Source: Pseudomonas sp. dw_612
Lineage (GTDB): Bacteria > Pseudomonadota > Gammaproteobacteria > Pseudomonadales > Pseudomonadaceae
Assembly (NCBI RefSeq): GCF_018449725.1
Contig: NZ_JAAVVC010000009.1
Span: 186,001 to 250,000, forward strand
Reading direction: 5' to 3'
DNA: 64,000 nucleotides
The stretch's first letter is position 1. Every line of letters begins with the position of its first letter. The position numbers were made by a program, and so were the translations under genes. The notes under the pieces were generated by a model. The model did no database searches and had not been told where the DNA came from. It worked only from the letters and a program-made list of their open reading frames with translations. Positions 52,231-60,742 of this stretch are shown in pieces.

Positions 52231-53055
52231 ATGAAGAATTTCGTAATTCCAGCAGTACTTGCAGGCCTGATGGCTTCCAGCGTCAGCTTCGCCGCCGAAT
52301 TGCCGGCCAGCATCAAGGCCAAGGGCGAGATCGTTGTCGCGATCATGCCGAACTACCCGCCGATGGATTTCAAGGATCCGGCGACCAACACGCTGACGGG
52401 CCTCGACTATGACCTGGGCAACGCCCTGGCCGAGCGTCTGGGCGTGAAGATCAAATGGCAGGAAACCGGCTTCGAACAAATGATCAACGCCCTGACCACC
52501 GACCGTGTGGACATGGTGCTGTCGGGCATGACCGACACCGCCGAACGCCAGGCCAGCGTGACCTTCGTTGACTACTTCACCAGCGGTCCGCAGTTCTACA
52601 CCTTGCAGAAGAACAAGGACTTCAACGAAATCACCGACCTGTGCGGCAAAAAAGTCGGCACCAGCCGCCGCACCACCTTCCCGGCGGAAATTGCCGAGTA
52701 CAGCAAGGCCAACTGCGAAGCCGCCGGCAAACCGGCCATCGTGGTGATCGGCACCGAAGGCTCGGCTGACGCTCGTGCACAATTGCGCCAGAGCCGGATC
52801 GACGCGGCGATGCAGGGTAGCGAGACGCTGTCGTACCTGAAGACGCAGGAAAAGGACATGTACAAAACCGTGGGCCAGCCGATTTCCGTGCAGTTCTCCG
52901 GCATGGGTTTGAGCAAGAAAAAGCCTGAGCTGAGTGAAGCGGTGAAGGTTGCGTTGCAGAGCATGATTGATGACGGCAGCTATCAGACCATCCTGAAGAA
53001 ATGGGACCTGGAACTGGGCGCTATCAAGACTGTGACCATCAACGCCGGCAAATAA
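52231..53055 (+). CDS. Polar amino-acid ABC transporter substrate-binding protein
   Basis: 274 aa. Signal peptide MKNFVIPAVLAGLMASSVSFA, mature E-L-P-A-S-I-K-A-K-G-E-I-V-V-A. Family-3 features: PPMDFKDPATNTLTGLDYDLG, then KIKWQETGFEQMINALTTDRVDM, and Q-E-T-K-type ligand loop replaced by S-G-M-T-D-T-A-E-R. The longer frame to 52192 lacks a start with a ribosome site; GAGAACG precedes ATG 52231. The ligand is likely a carboxylated amino acid derivative handled by the neighbouring enzymes; sequence alone does not show which. Confidence 0.92.
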   Translation: MKNFVIPAVLAGLMASSVSFAAELPASIKAKGEIVVAIMPNYPPMDFKDPATNTLTGLDYDLGNALAERLGVKIKWQETGFEQMINALTTDRVDMVLSGMTDTAERQASVTFVDYFTSGPQFYTLQKNKDFNEITDLCGKKVGTSRRTTFPAEIAEYSKANCEAAGKPAIVVIGTEGSADARAQLRQSRIDAAMQGSETLSYLKTQEKDMYKTVGQPISVQFSGMGLSKKKPELSEAVKVALQSMIDDGSYQTILKKWDLELGAIKTVTINAGK

Positions 53056-53076
53056 ACCTGGCGCGATTTAGCTCTG

Positions 53077-53218
53077 TGTAGCAGCTGGCGAAGCCTGCGT
53101 TCGGCTGCGAAGCAGTCGTGAAATCAGACAACGCGGTGTGTCAGAAAAAACCTCGCGTGTAGGGTTTACGACGACTTCGTCGCCGAACGCTGCCTCGCGC
53201 TGCTCGGCAGCTGCTACA
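53077..53218. repeat. Long inverted repeat (type 3, TGTAGCAGCTG / CAGCTGCTACA)
   Basis: Outer arms TGTAGCAGCTG (53077-53087) and CAGCTGCTACA (53208-53218), with further partly complementary CGAAGC/CGCTGC-rich interior. Typical of a third Pseudomonas intergenic repeat class. It separates the transporter genes from the hydrolase genes. Confidence 0.75.
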
Positions 53219-53250
53219 GGTGTTTCAACAATAATCAGCGGAGCGCAACG

Positions 53251-54099
53251 ATGTCCTCCTCACCCCAACCCACCTGGCCCGCCCCGCACAAGGCTTGCCT
53301 GGCCCTGGCCTTCGATCTCGATGGCCCGACCGGCGATGCCATGCTCAATGGCTCGATCTGGCACAAACCCGAGTATTTTGGCTTCGGCGGCTACGGCCCT
53401 TACCGCGCCCTGCCCCGTCTCCTCGATTTGCTCGACGCGTTCAAGATCCCGACCACGTTTTTCGTCCCGGCCTGGGTCGTGGAGAATTGGCCGAAGCAGT
53501 GCCAGGCGATTGTCGAGCGCGGGCACGAAGTGGCGTACCACGGCTACAAACACGAATCCTTTTACGCCCTGACGCTGGACCAGCAAAAGGACGTGATGAA
53601 GAAATCCCGCGAAGTGTTCTGGCAGCACTTGAACATCCGCGCCGAAGGCTTTCGCACGCCGTCCGGTGACTGGCGCGCCGAAACCCCGGCGATGCTGGTG
53701 GAAGCCGGCGTGACCTATTCCAGCAGCATGCGCGGCGATGACCGGCCGTATCTGGTCAATGTCCCAGGCTTTGAGACGCCGCTGGTGGAAATCCCCGGCC
53801 GCTGGGAAATGGACGACTACGCCTCCCTCGCCTACACCCGCGCGCCGAACTTCCCGTCCGGGCTGGACCGCACCGCCAGTTACGAGCTGACCCTCGACAA
53901 CTGGTGCCGCGAATACGACGGCGCCATGGACGAAGGCTTGTGCCTGACCACCCTGTTCCACCCCAAGATCACCGGCAAACCGGGCCGCATCCTGTTGCTG
54001 GAAAAACTCTTTGAACACATGCGCCAGCGCGATGACGTGTGGTTCGCCACCTGCCGCGATGTCGCCCAGTGGTGGCTGAAGGAGCATCACCATGGCTGA
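53251..54099 (+). CDS. Polysaccharide-deacetylase-fold hydrolase (PuuE-like), metal ligands intact
   Basis: 282 aa, NodB-homology TIM barrel. Catalytic/metal residues: D22/D24 in LAFDLDGPTGD, H97-x3-H101 in VAYHGYKHESF, and the FRTPSGDW loop with the conserved Arg. Members without signal peptide, like this one, act on small cyclic amides or imides (PuuE allantoinase, cyclic imide hydrolase) rather than on polysaccharide, so cytoplasmic amidase-type hydrolysis is likely. Starts at ATG 53251 with CAGCGGAG upstream; overlaps the second hydrolase gene by 8 bp, implying a joint function. Confidence 0.88.
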   Translation: MSSSPQPTWPAPHKACLALAFDLDGPTGDAMLNGSIWHKPEYFGFGGYGPYRALPRLLDLLDAFKIPTTFFVPAWVVENWPKQCQAIVERGHEVAYHGYKHESFYALTLDQQKDVMKKSREVFWQHLNIRAEGFRTPSGDWRAETPAMLVEAGVTYSSSMRGDDRPYLVNVPGFETPLVEIPGRWEMDDYASLAYTRAPNFPSGLDRTASYELTLDNWCREYDGAMDEGLCLTTLFHPKITGKPGRILLLEKLFEHMRQRDDVWFATCRDVAQWWLKEHHHG

Positions 54100-54979
54100 T
54101 TCCTCTGTCTGGCCCAACGGCCATCGCTGCGCGGTCGTACTGACCATCGATTACAACGACATCCACGGCATCCTGACCCAGGCCCCGGAAGTCGCCGGGC
54201 GCGACAAGACCCTGTCGGTCTGGCGCTACGGCAGCCAGCGCGGTGTCGATCGCTTGCTCGGATTATTCGAAGAACTGGGGGTTTCCAGCAGCTGGTGCGT
54301 TCCCGGCATCGTCGCCGAGGAAAACCCTGAACACATAAAGGCAATACTCGCTGGCGGGCATGAAATTGCCTGCGCCGGGTATCGCCATCAGAACTATGAC
54401 GACCTCGATTTGGCTGCACAGCGCGCCGATATCGCCAAGGGCTGCGAAGCCTTGGCCGCATTGACTGGCCAGCGTCCGGCCGGCTTCCGCATTCCGGCGG
54501 GCAATGGCAAGCCAGGCTTCATCGAAGCGCTGAGGGACCAAGGCATTCGCTGGTCTTCGTCCTGGCGTGGCGATGATCTGCCGTTCGCGCATCCCACCGC
54601 GCCCGAAGTGATCGAGCTGCCGTTGCACTACGAACTGGAAGACGAGCCCTACTTCGCGTTCAACCTCAGCCCGGCCGTGCCGCCGGCACAATCGCGGATC
54701 GCCTCCTACAGCCACACCCTCGGCAACCTGCAAATGGACTTCGCCGGGTTTCATCGCTTTGGCCTGTGCTACGTGCTGCGGTTGCACCCGGAAATCATCG
54801 CCACGCCGGGGCGCATTGGCGTGTTGCGCGAGTTGCTCGAAGGAATTCAGGAACATAAGGACGTTTGGATCGCCACGGCGGGTGACGTCGCGCAATGGTG
54901 GGCGGATTCGGCAATGCAGGTGACGCAGGATCATCCTTCGGCGGTGTATGAGCGGCATTATCGGGATTACGGCGTATGA
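54092..54979 (+). CDS. Polysaccharide-deacetylase-fold hydrolase, second copy with altered metal site
   Basis: 295 aa. Same fold as the preceding protein: D20 in VLTIDYNDIHG, substrate loop FRIPAGNGKPGF, GHEIACAGYRHQNY. In the H-x3-H motif the first His is Ala95 while His99 remains, so the zinc-binding triad is incomplete. It may use another ligand, a different metal, or serve as a non-catalytic partner in a heteromer with the upstream protein. The ATG overlaps the upstream stop by 8 bp and its own stop overlaps the MmgE/PrpD start by 4 bp. Confidence 0.85.
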   Translation: MADSSVWPNGHRCAVVLTIDYNDIHGILTQAPEVAGRDKTLSVWRYGSQRGVDRLLGLFEELGVSSSWCVPGIVAEENPEHIKAILAGGHEIACAGYRHQNYDDLDLAAQRADIAKGCEALAALTGQRPAGFRIPAGNGKPGFIEALRDQGIRWSSSWRGDDLPFAHPTAPEVIELPLHYELEDEPYFAFNLSPAVPPAQSRIASYSHTLGNLQMDFAGFHRFGLCYVLRLHPEIIATPGRIGVLRELLEGIQEHKDVWIATAGDVAQWWADSAMQVTQDHPSAVYERHYRDYGV

Positions 54980-56367
54980 ACGGGTTCGGCAGCGCCTACC
55001 AAGGCGTGATGCGCATGGAGCACCTGGCGCAGTTTTGCGTCGATACACACTTTGAAGATTTACCGGCGGCGCTGGTGGCGCAAGCCAAGCGGCACATTCT
55101 CGACACCTTCGGCGCGACCCTGGCCGGGGCTGGCAGCGACGTGGCGAAACAGGCTCGCCGCGTATTCGAAGGTGAAACCGGCAGCACACCGGTCTGGGGC
55201 ACCGATTGGCACGTCGGCGCCGCCCAGGCCGCGATGCTCAATGGCATCGCCGCCCATGCGCTCGAACTGGACGATACCGGCGGCTGTGATCATTCCGGCG
55301 CGGTGGTGTTGCCGGCGGTGATGGCTGCGGTGTCGATGGCGGACAAACCGGTCAATGGCCGGGAGTTCATCACCGCCGTGGTCATCGGCTACGAAATCGG
55401 TCGTCGGGTGCTGGAAGCCTGCGGCAGTTATTCGGCGCATAACGGTGCCGGTTGGCACTCCACGGCGACTTGCGGGGTGTTCGGCGCGGCGGCGGCCAGT
55501 GCGCGGATTCTCGGCCTCGATGCTACACAAACCCTGTCGGCCCTTGGCATTGCCGGCAGTTTCAGCGGCGGACTTTGGGCGTTTATTCATGACGGTTCCC
55601 AGAGCAAAAAACTCCACAGCGGTCGTGCCGCCGAAGGTGGCTTGCTGGCGGCGCGGTTTGCCCAGCGTGGTATCACCGGGCCGACAAAACTGTTTGATGA
55701 TGTCTGGGGTGGTTTTCTCAAGACCCTCGCCGGTGATAGCGCCGTGCCCGAGGCACTGGACGCGGAGCTGGGCCAGGTGTGGAAACTCGCCCGCTGCTCG
55801 ATCAAGCCCTACGCCGCGTGTCGCGGGACCCATTCGGCGATTGATGCCTTGGGTTTGTTGCTCGCGCAATTGCAGGTGGATATCGCTCAGGTCGAGGAGA
55901 TTCAGGTGTCGCTGTGCGGGTTCCTGCAGGACATGTGCGGCGGGCAGGAAGTCGCCAGTCTGGCGGCGGCGCAGATGAGCCTGCGTTATGCCCTCGCCGC
56001 ACGGTTGGTGCTGGGGCATTGCCGGCTGGAAGCGTATGACGATGCCCAGCGCAATGACCCGCGCATGGCGCACTGGATGTCGCGCATTCGCCTTGAAGTG
56101 GACCCGCAACTGTCCGAGGATGGCGAGCCTGTCGTGAGCCTGCGGACCGTGGACGGTCGGCAGGCGAGTTTGTGCGTTGAAGTGCCATTGGGCGCACCAG
56201 GGAATCCGCTGAGTGATGCGGCGTTGGAGGAGAAGTTTTTCAGCCTGGCCGGGCGGGTTTTGGCGCGGGGGCAGGCTGAGGCATTGCTTGAGCAGTTGTG
56301 GCGGGTTGAAGAGTTGGAATCTGTTGAAGGGTTGAATGGATGGCTTGAGGTTTCGGGTGGTCGTTAG
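54976..56367 (+). CDS. MmgE/PrpD-family protein
   Basis: 463 aa. Opening F-C-V-D-T-H-F-E-D-L-P-A-A-L-V-A-Q-A-K-R-H-I-L-D-T-F-G-A-T-L-A-G, then NGIAAHALELDDTGGCDHSGAVVLPAV and GAGWHSTATCGVFGAAAASARIL, and SIKPYAACRGTHSAIDAL are the hallmarks of the family (2-methylcitrate dehydratase, cis-aconitate decarboxylase, iminodisuccinate epimerase). Pairing with an argininosuccinate-lyase-like enzyme favours an epimerase or lyase step on an aminopolycarboxylate over propionate metabolism, as no prpB/prpC is present. ATGA coupling to the preceding hydrolase. Confidence 0.88.
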   Translation: MNGFGSAYQGVMRMEHLAQFCVDTHFEDLPAALVAQAKRHILDTFGATLAGAGSDVAKQARRVFEGETGSTPVWGTDWHVGAAQAAMLNGIAAHALELDDTGGCDHSGAVVLPAVMAAVSMADKPVNGREFITAVVIGYEIGRRVLEACGSYSAHNGAGWHSTATCGVFGAAAASARILGLDATQTLSALGIAGSFSGGLWAFIHDGSQSKKLHSGRAAEGGLLAARFAQRGITGPTKLFDDVWGGFLKTLAGDSAVPEALDAELGQVWKLARCSIKPYAACRGTHSAIDALGLLLAQLQVDIAQVEEIQVSLCGFLQDMCGGQEVASLAAAQMSLRYALAARLVLGHCRLEAYDDAQRNDPRMAHWMSRIRLEVDPQLSEDGEPVVSLRTVDGRQASLCVEVPLGAPGNPLSDAALEEKFFSLAGRVLARGQAEALLEQLWRVEELESVEGLNGWLEVSGGR

Positions 56368-56373
56368 ATCCAC

Positions 56374-56534
56374 CCCTCACCCCAGCCCTCTCCCCACGGG
56401 GGAGAGGGGAAAGGGAGCCGATTTCCGTTGCTTTCAATGCCTGAGTTCGGCTCGGTATTTCAGGTCAATGTAGCTCTAAGAACACCTCGGTCAGTCCCCT
56501 CGCCCCTTTGGGGAGAGGGTTAGGGTGAGGGGAC
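56374..56534. repeat. Long inverted repeat (type 4, CCCTCACCCCAGCCCTCTCC)
   Basis: CCCTCACCCCAGCCCTCTCC near 56374 pairs with GGGGAGAGGGTTAGGGTGAG ending near 56533, each arm with its own small hairpin. Located between the MmgE/PrpD stop and the MFS gene. The same family recurs at 61.9-62.2 kb. Confidence 0.85.
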
Positions 56535-56576
56535 GATCCCGAGCCGAACACCAAAAACAAGGACTTGTGCACCACC

Positions 56577-57755
56577 GTGGCCACTTACTCGCTCGTTATC
56601 CGCCGGTTGATGATTTGCTCGCTGACCATCGTCGTCAGCCGCGCCATCACCAGCCCGTTGCTCACGCTGTTCCTGAGCAACAAACTCGGCCTCAACCAAC
56701 AGGACGTTGGCTTGCTGCTGGGCATCGCGGTGTTTATCGCCACCCTGCTCGCGCTTTACGGCGGTTACATCATCGACCGACTGGAAAAGCGCCGGCTATT
56801 GATCCTGGCCATGCTCTCCAGCGCCATCGGCTTCGTGCTGCTGACCTTCGCCGAGAACCTCTACCTGACCACCGCCACCCTGGTGATCACCGAAACCGCC
56901 TCGGCTTTATTCCTGATCGGCTCGAAAGCGATCCTCAGCGAAAACCTGCCCATGGGCCAGCGGGCCAAGGCGTTTTCCCTGCGCTACACCCTGACCAACA
57001 TCGGCTACGCCACCGGACCCATGCTCGGTGTGGTGATCGCCGGGGTGTATCCGATTGCGCCGTTTCTGATCGCGGGCGGCATCGCGTTCTTCAGTATTTT
57101 CCTGATGAGCGGGATTCCGAAAGACCCCGCGCGAGTGCCCGCCATCGGCCAGCCGCAAAGTTTTCTCAAGACCCTGACCACCCTCAAGAATGACCGAACC
57201 CTGATCATGTTCACCTGCGGCTGCCTGTTCAGCACGGTGGTCCACGGCCGTTTCACCTTGTACCTGTCGCAATACTTGCTGGTGACCCACGATTCCAAGC
57301 GCGCCCTGGAAACCATGGCCGCCCTGCTCGCTTGCAACGCCATCAGCGTGATCCTGCTGCAATACCAGATCGGCCGTTTCCTCAAGCGTGAACAACTGCG
57401 CTACTGGATTGCCGGCGGCACCAGCCTGTTCATCCTGGGGTTGATCGGTTTCAGCCTGGCCGATGGCTTGGTGAGCTGGTGCGTGGCGATGTTCATTTTC
57501 ACCCTCGGGGAAATGATCATTTACCCGGCGGAATTCCTGTTCGTCGACACCCTGGCCCCGGAAGAACTGCGCGGCAGTTACTACGGCGCGCAAAACCTCG
57601 CGGCCCTCGGTGGTGCGTTGAGTCCGGTGATTTGCGGTTTCCTGCTGATGCACACTCCGGCGCCGACGATGTTCTACGCCTTGTGCGCGTTGACGGCGAT
57701 GGGAGGTTCGCTGTGTTTCATGGCCGGTCGGCGGGTGGCTTTACTGCAAAAATAG
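56577..57755 (+). CDS. Major facilitator superfamily transporter (MdtH/MdtG-like)
   Basis: About 392 aa, 12 predicted membrane segments. After the second helix comes GGYIIDRLEKRRLLILAM, the MFS loop 2-3 motif (G-x-x-x-D-R-x-x-x-R), and GNCF-like SENLPMGQRAKAFSLRYTLTNIGYATGPMLG is the DHA-class motif with P-M-L-G. Start at GTG 56577 (13 bp after AAGGA) rather than TTG 56565 which is too near the ribosome site. Likely an exporter; whether it belongs to the catabolic cluster upstream is unclear because a repeat element intervenes. Confidence 0.87.
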   Translation: MATYSLVIRRLMICSLTIVVSRAITSPLLTLFLSNKLGLNQQDVGLLLGIAVFIATLLALYGGYIIDRLEKRRLLILAMLSSAIGFVLLTFAENLYLTTATLVITETASALFLIGSKAILSENLPMGQRAKAFSLRYTLTNIGYATGPMLGVVIAGVYPIAPFLIAGGIAFFSIFLMSGIPKDPARVPAIGQPQSFLKTLTTLKNDRTLIMFTCGCLFSTVVHGRFTLYLSQYLLVTHDSKRALETMAALLACNAISVILLQYQIGRFLKREQLRYWIAGGTSLFILGLIGFSLADGLVSWCVAMFIFTLGEMIIYPAEFLFVDTLAPEELRGSYYGAQNLAALGGALSPVICGFLLMHTPAPTMFYALCALTAMGGSLCFMAGRRVALLQK

Positions 57756-57915
57756 TGCACTGAAACTGCATTAATATGAATTTGTCTTCACCGGGAATCG
57801 ACGGCACACTGTGCCCCGTTCCTCCCCCAATAGTTGGAACACCTTCAAGGGCTTTCTGGGTATCCCAGGTAAGCCTTTTTTTTGCCTCGATTTTTTTGTC
57901 GGATCGATCGTCATC

Positions 57916-58611
57916 ATGCTCGCTCGTTGGTTACCCGCTGCCGTCAACACCCGCCCCTCGGAATGGAGCCGCGCTGCCATCGGCATGTCCATGGGCACAC
58001 TGTTCAGCGTCTGGCTGTGCAGCCAGGTATTCGGCATCGAAGTGGCACAACATCTGGTCGGCCCGCTGGGCGCGTCGGCGGTGCTGTTGTTCGCCGTGTC
58101 CTCCGGCGCCCTCGCCCAGCCATGGTCGATTCTGGGCGGCTACCTAAGCGCCGGGGTGGTTTCGCTGCTGGTCGCCCATGTGCTCGGCCGGACCTTGGGC
58201 AGCGCGTGCCTGGCGGCGGGCATGGCGCTGATCCTGATGTGCTGGCTGCGTTGCCTGCATCCGCCCGCCGGGGCCTTGGCGCTGCTGTTGGTGCTGGCCG
58301 ACCCGGCGACCATTGCCCTGGACTGGAAAGCCCTCGGCCCGGTGATGCTCAGCGCCTCGGCCATGCTGCTCAGCGCGTTGGCGTACAACAACCTGACGCG
58401 GATTCGCTATCCCAAACGTCCCGCCGCGCCTGTGCCGGTCATGCCTTCGGCCGACAGCCAGGCCATCACGGCCGAGGATTTGAAACTGGCATTGGCGGAC
58501 ATGGAAGCTTTCTTCGACGTCACCCCGGAAGACCTTGAACAGCTGATCCACGCCAGTGAATTGCATGCCAAGCGGCGCAGCATCGGCGAAGTGCTCAGCA
58601 GCAGAGCCTGA
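57916..58611 (+). CDS. HPP-family integral membrane protein
   Basis: About 231 aa. Four to five membrane segments and the family signature C-L-H-P-P-A-G-A-L-A-L-L-L-V (HPP motif). In plants, cyanobacteria and proteobacteria HPP proteins include nitrite transporters; the role here is unknown. A soluble helical C-tail (AITAEDLKLALADMEAFFDVTPEDLEQLIHASELHA) follows in place of the CBS pair found in longer homologues. Start uncertain: ATG 57916 begins a normal-looking N-terminus (MLARWLPAAVNTRPSEWSRA) without a clear ribosome site, while the frame is open to GTG 57811, adding 35 residues of Phe-rich sequence. Confidence 0.8.
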   Translation: MLARWLPAAVNTRPSEWSRAAIGMSMGTLFSVWLCSQVFGIEVAQHLVGPLGASAVLLFAVSSGALAQPWSILGGYLSAGVVSLLVAHVLGRTLGSACLAAGMALILMCWLRCLHPPAGALALLLVLADPATIALDWKALGPVMLSASAMLLSALAYNNLTRIRYPKRPAAPVPVMPSADSQAITAEDLKLALADMEAFFDVTPEDLEQLIHASELHAKRRSIGEVLSSRA

Positions 58612-58649
58612 CACCGCCCGGATCCCACAGGTTTTGCATCGCTCGATGG

Positions 58650-59129
58650 CTACTCCATCGTAGTCTTGACCATCGCCAGTTCCGGATGGCTGACCAACTT
58701 GTCGATATGCAAATCCGGGTCATCAAACCAGACTTCGGTCAGCACTCGGTAATGCTCCATGTCCCGGCAGCGCATGCGCAGGCTGTAATCAAATGCGCCA
58801 CTGATCAAGCGACACTCCAGCACCTGCGGACAGGCCCGAACCTTGGCTTCAAACGCCTTTTGCGCCGTCCGCCCGCTCTGGTTCGACAACGCCACCAACA
58901 CCAGCAGCGACAGCCCCGGGGTTAATTTTTTCTCATCGAAAATCGCCCCGTACCCGCGGATAACCCCGAGTTGCTCCAATTTACGCACCCTTTCCAGACA
59001 GGGCCTGGGCGTCAGGTGCACCCGCTCGGAAAGCTTTTGATAGGTGATGCGCCCTTCGTGGCGCAGCACTTCGATGATGGCTTGATCGATCCGATCAAGC
59101 ACGATCGAAAGATCGCGGATATCCGCCAT
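58650..59129 (-). CDS. Lrp/AsnC-family transcriptional regulator
   Basis: 159 aa. N-terminal HTH: LDRIDQAIIEVLRHEGRITYQKLSERVHLTPRPCLERVRKLEQLGVIRGYGAI; C-terminal RAM domain with ALSNQSGRTAQKAFEAKVRACPQVLECRLISGAFDYSLRMRCRDMEHYRVLTEV. Lrp-like proteins sense amino acids; divergent placement from the branched-chain acyl-CoA genes (540 bp apart) makes Leu/Val/Ile-responsive control of them possible, though not shown. It converges with the HPP gene. Confidence 0.93.
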   Translation of the reverse strand: MADIRDLSIVLDRIDQAIIEVLRHEGRITYQKLSERVHLTPRPCLERVRKLEQLGVIRGYGAIFDEKKLTPGLSLLVLVALSNQSGRTAQKAFEAKVRACPQVLECRLISGAFDYSLRMRCRDMEHYRVLTEVWFDDPDLHIDKLVSHPELAMVKTTME

Positions 59130-59668
59130 GTACGTCTCTCACTTCAAACGGGCTGATAAAAATGGCTGTCAACGTTCGCTGCCCGGCCGGTCGAGGATAG
59201 CGGCTCTTCAACCTGATATTCATCCTCTGGCGTTCCGTTTTATCTGGAGTGCTCACGGCCTGGCCGCTTTTTGGATTGGGACGCCAGAATGCCGATTGCC
59301 GGGGCGGGTCGGGTGTCGGAAGGCCTTGTTCAGACAGCGCAAGTACGCTGAATGTGCGTGTTCGGCAGCCGATTCGGTCGTGGGCGCTGCAGATCAAAAG
59401 ATCGCAGCCTTCGGCAGCTCCTGCATTGACCGCGTTCGCCGCGATGTCACGCCTGTACACCTATCCTGTAGGAGCTGCCGCAGGCTGCGATCTTTTGATT
59501 TTGCCTTAAGGTAAAAATGCAGACAGAACCTGCACGTATCCCGGTTGTACATCACAAATTTGCACTGTTACGATCCAGCATCGCTCGCGCGCGAGCTTCT
59601 CTATAAAGAACAATAAAAGCAGGGAGTTATCGATGACTGCTCAGGTTTCATCCCAGGAGGCTAAAACC
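59130..59668. other. Intergenic region with split type 2 repeats and a 14-bp palindrome
   Basis: Half-repeats of type 2 in divergent orientation: GATCAAAAGATCGCAGCCTT continuing to about 59422, and GTAGGAGCTGCCGCAGGCTG from 59467 to about 59499. GCTCGCGCGCGAGC (59583-59596) is a perfect 14-bp palindrome about 40 bp before the first possible start of the hydrolase gene, a candidate operator. No supported gene; a frame over 59128-59514 is repeat-derived. Confidence 0.6.
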
Positions 59669-60739
59669 ATGGATGCCACGCAAAATGAAGTGCTGGCCGA
59701 GGTCCGCAATCGCATCGGTCACCTGACCCTCAATCGTCCCGCCGGTCTCAACGCCCTCACCCTGGACATGGTCCGTAGCCTGCAAAACCAGCTCGATGCC
59801 TGGGCTGAGGATTCGCAGGTCAACGCAGTGGTGTTGCGCGGTGCCGGCGAGAAGGCCTTTTGTGCTGGCGGCGATATTCGCTCGCTGTACGACAGCTACA
59901 AAAACGGCGAAACCCTGCACGAAGACTTTTTCGTCGAGGAATACGCCCTCGACCTCGCTATTCACAATTACTGCAAACCCGTCCTCGCCTTGATGGACGG
60001 CTTTGTGCTGGGCGGCGGCATGGGCCTGGTGCAAGGCGCCGATATGCGCGTGGTGACCGAACGCAGTCGCCTGGCGATGCCGGAAGTGGCCATCGGTTAT
60101 TTTCCGGACGTTGGCGGCAGCTACTTTCTGCCACGGATTCCAGGGGAATTGGGGATTTACCTGGGCGTCAGCGGCGTGCAGATTCGCGCCGCCGATGCGT
60201 TGTATTGCGGGCTGGCCGACTGGTATCTGGACAGCGATCGGTTGGGAGCGTTGGACGAAAAACTTGATCATCTTGAATGGCATGAAACACCGCTCAAGGA
60301 CCTGCAAGGTGTGTTGGCCAAACTCGCCGCGCAGCAACTGCCGGATGCGCCGTTGATTGCACTGCGCCCGGCCATCGACCACTTCTTCGCCCTGCCGGAC
60401 GTGGCGAGTATGGTGGAGCAACTGCGCGAAGTGACCGTCGCCGACAGTCACGAATGGGCGAAAACCACCGCGGACCTGCTGGAAAGCCGTTCGCCGCTGG
60501 CCATGGGCGTGACCCTGGAAATGCTGCGGCGCGGTCGCAAGCTGAGCCTGGAACAGTGCTTCGCCCTTGAGCTGCACCTGGACCGTCAGTGGTTTAAGCG
60601 TGGCGACCTGATCGAAGGCGTGCGCGCCTTGCTGATCGACAAAGACAAAAAACCGCGCTGGAACCCGCCGACCTTGCAGGCGCTGCACGCCGAGCACGTC
60701 ACGAGTTTCTTCACGGGTTTTGAGCAGAGCGGGAGCTGA
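59669..60739 (+). CDS. 3-hydroxyisobutyryl-CoA hydrolase-like enoyl-CoA hydratase/isomerase family protein
   Basis: 356 aa crotonase-fold enzyme. GEKAFCAGGDIRSLYDSYKNG and F-V-L-G-G-G-M-G-L-V-Q-G form the oxyanion hole; MPEVAIGYFPDVGGSYFLPRIPG, with Glu and Asp, and the long C-terminal helical part are typical of HIBCH, which cleaves 3-hydroxyisobutyryl-CoA in valine degradation. Ordinary crotonases are about 100 residues shorter. Two starts are possible: ATG 59633 (AGGGAG upstream) and ATG 59669 (AGGAGG 8 bp upstream); I prefer the latter by ribosome site and alignment. Followed 3 bp later by an acyl-CoA dehydrogenase, consistent with a valine/isobutyryl-CoA operon. Confidence 0.87.
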   Translation: MDATQNEVLAEVRNRIGHLTLNRPAGLNALTLDMVRSLQNQLDAWAEDSQVNAVVLRGAGEKAFCAGGDIRSLYDSYKNGETLHEDFFVEEYALDLAIHNYCKPVLALMDGFVLGGGMGLVQGADMRVVTERSRLAMPEVAIGYFPDVGGSYFLPRIPGELGIYLGVSGVQIRAADALYCGLADWYLDSDRLGALDEKLDHLEWHETPLKDLQGVLAKLAAQQLPDAPLIALRPAIDHFFALPDVASMVEQLREVTVADSHEWAKTTADLLESRSPLAMGVTLEMLRRGRKLSLEQCFALELHLDRQWFKRGDLIEGVRALLIDKDKKPRWNPPTLQALHAEHVTSFFTGFEQSGS

Positions 60740-60742
60740 GCC

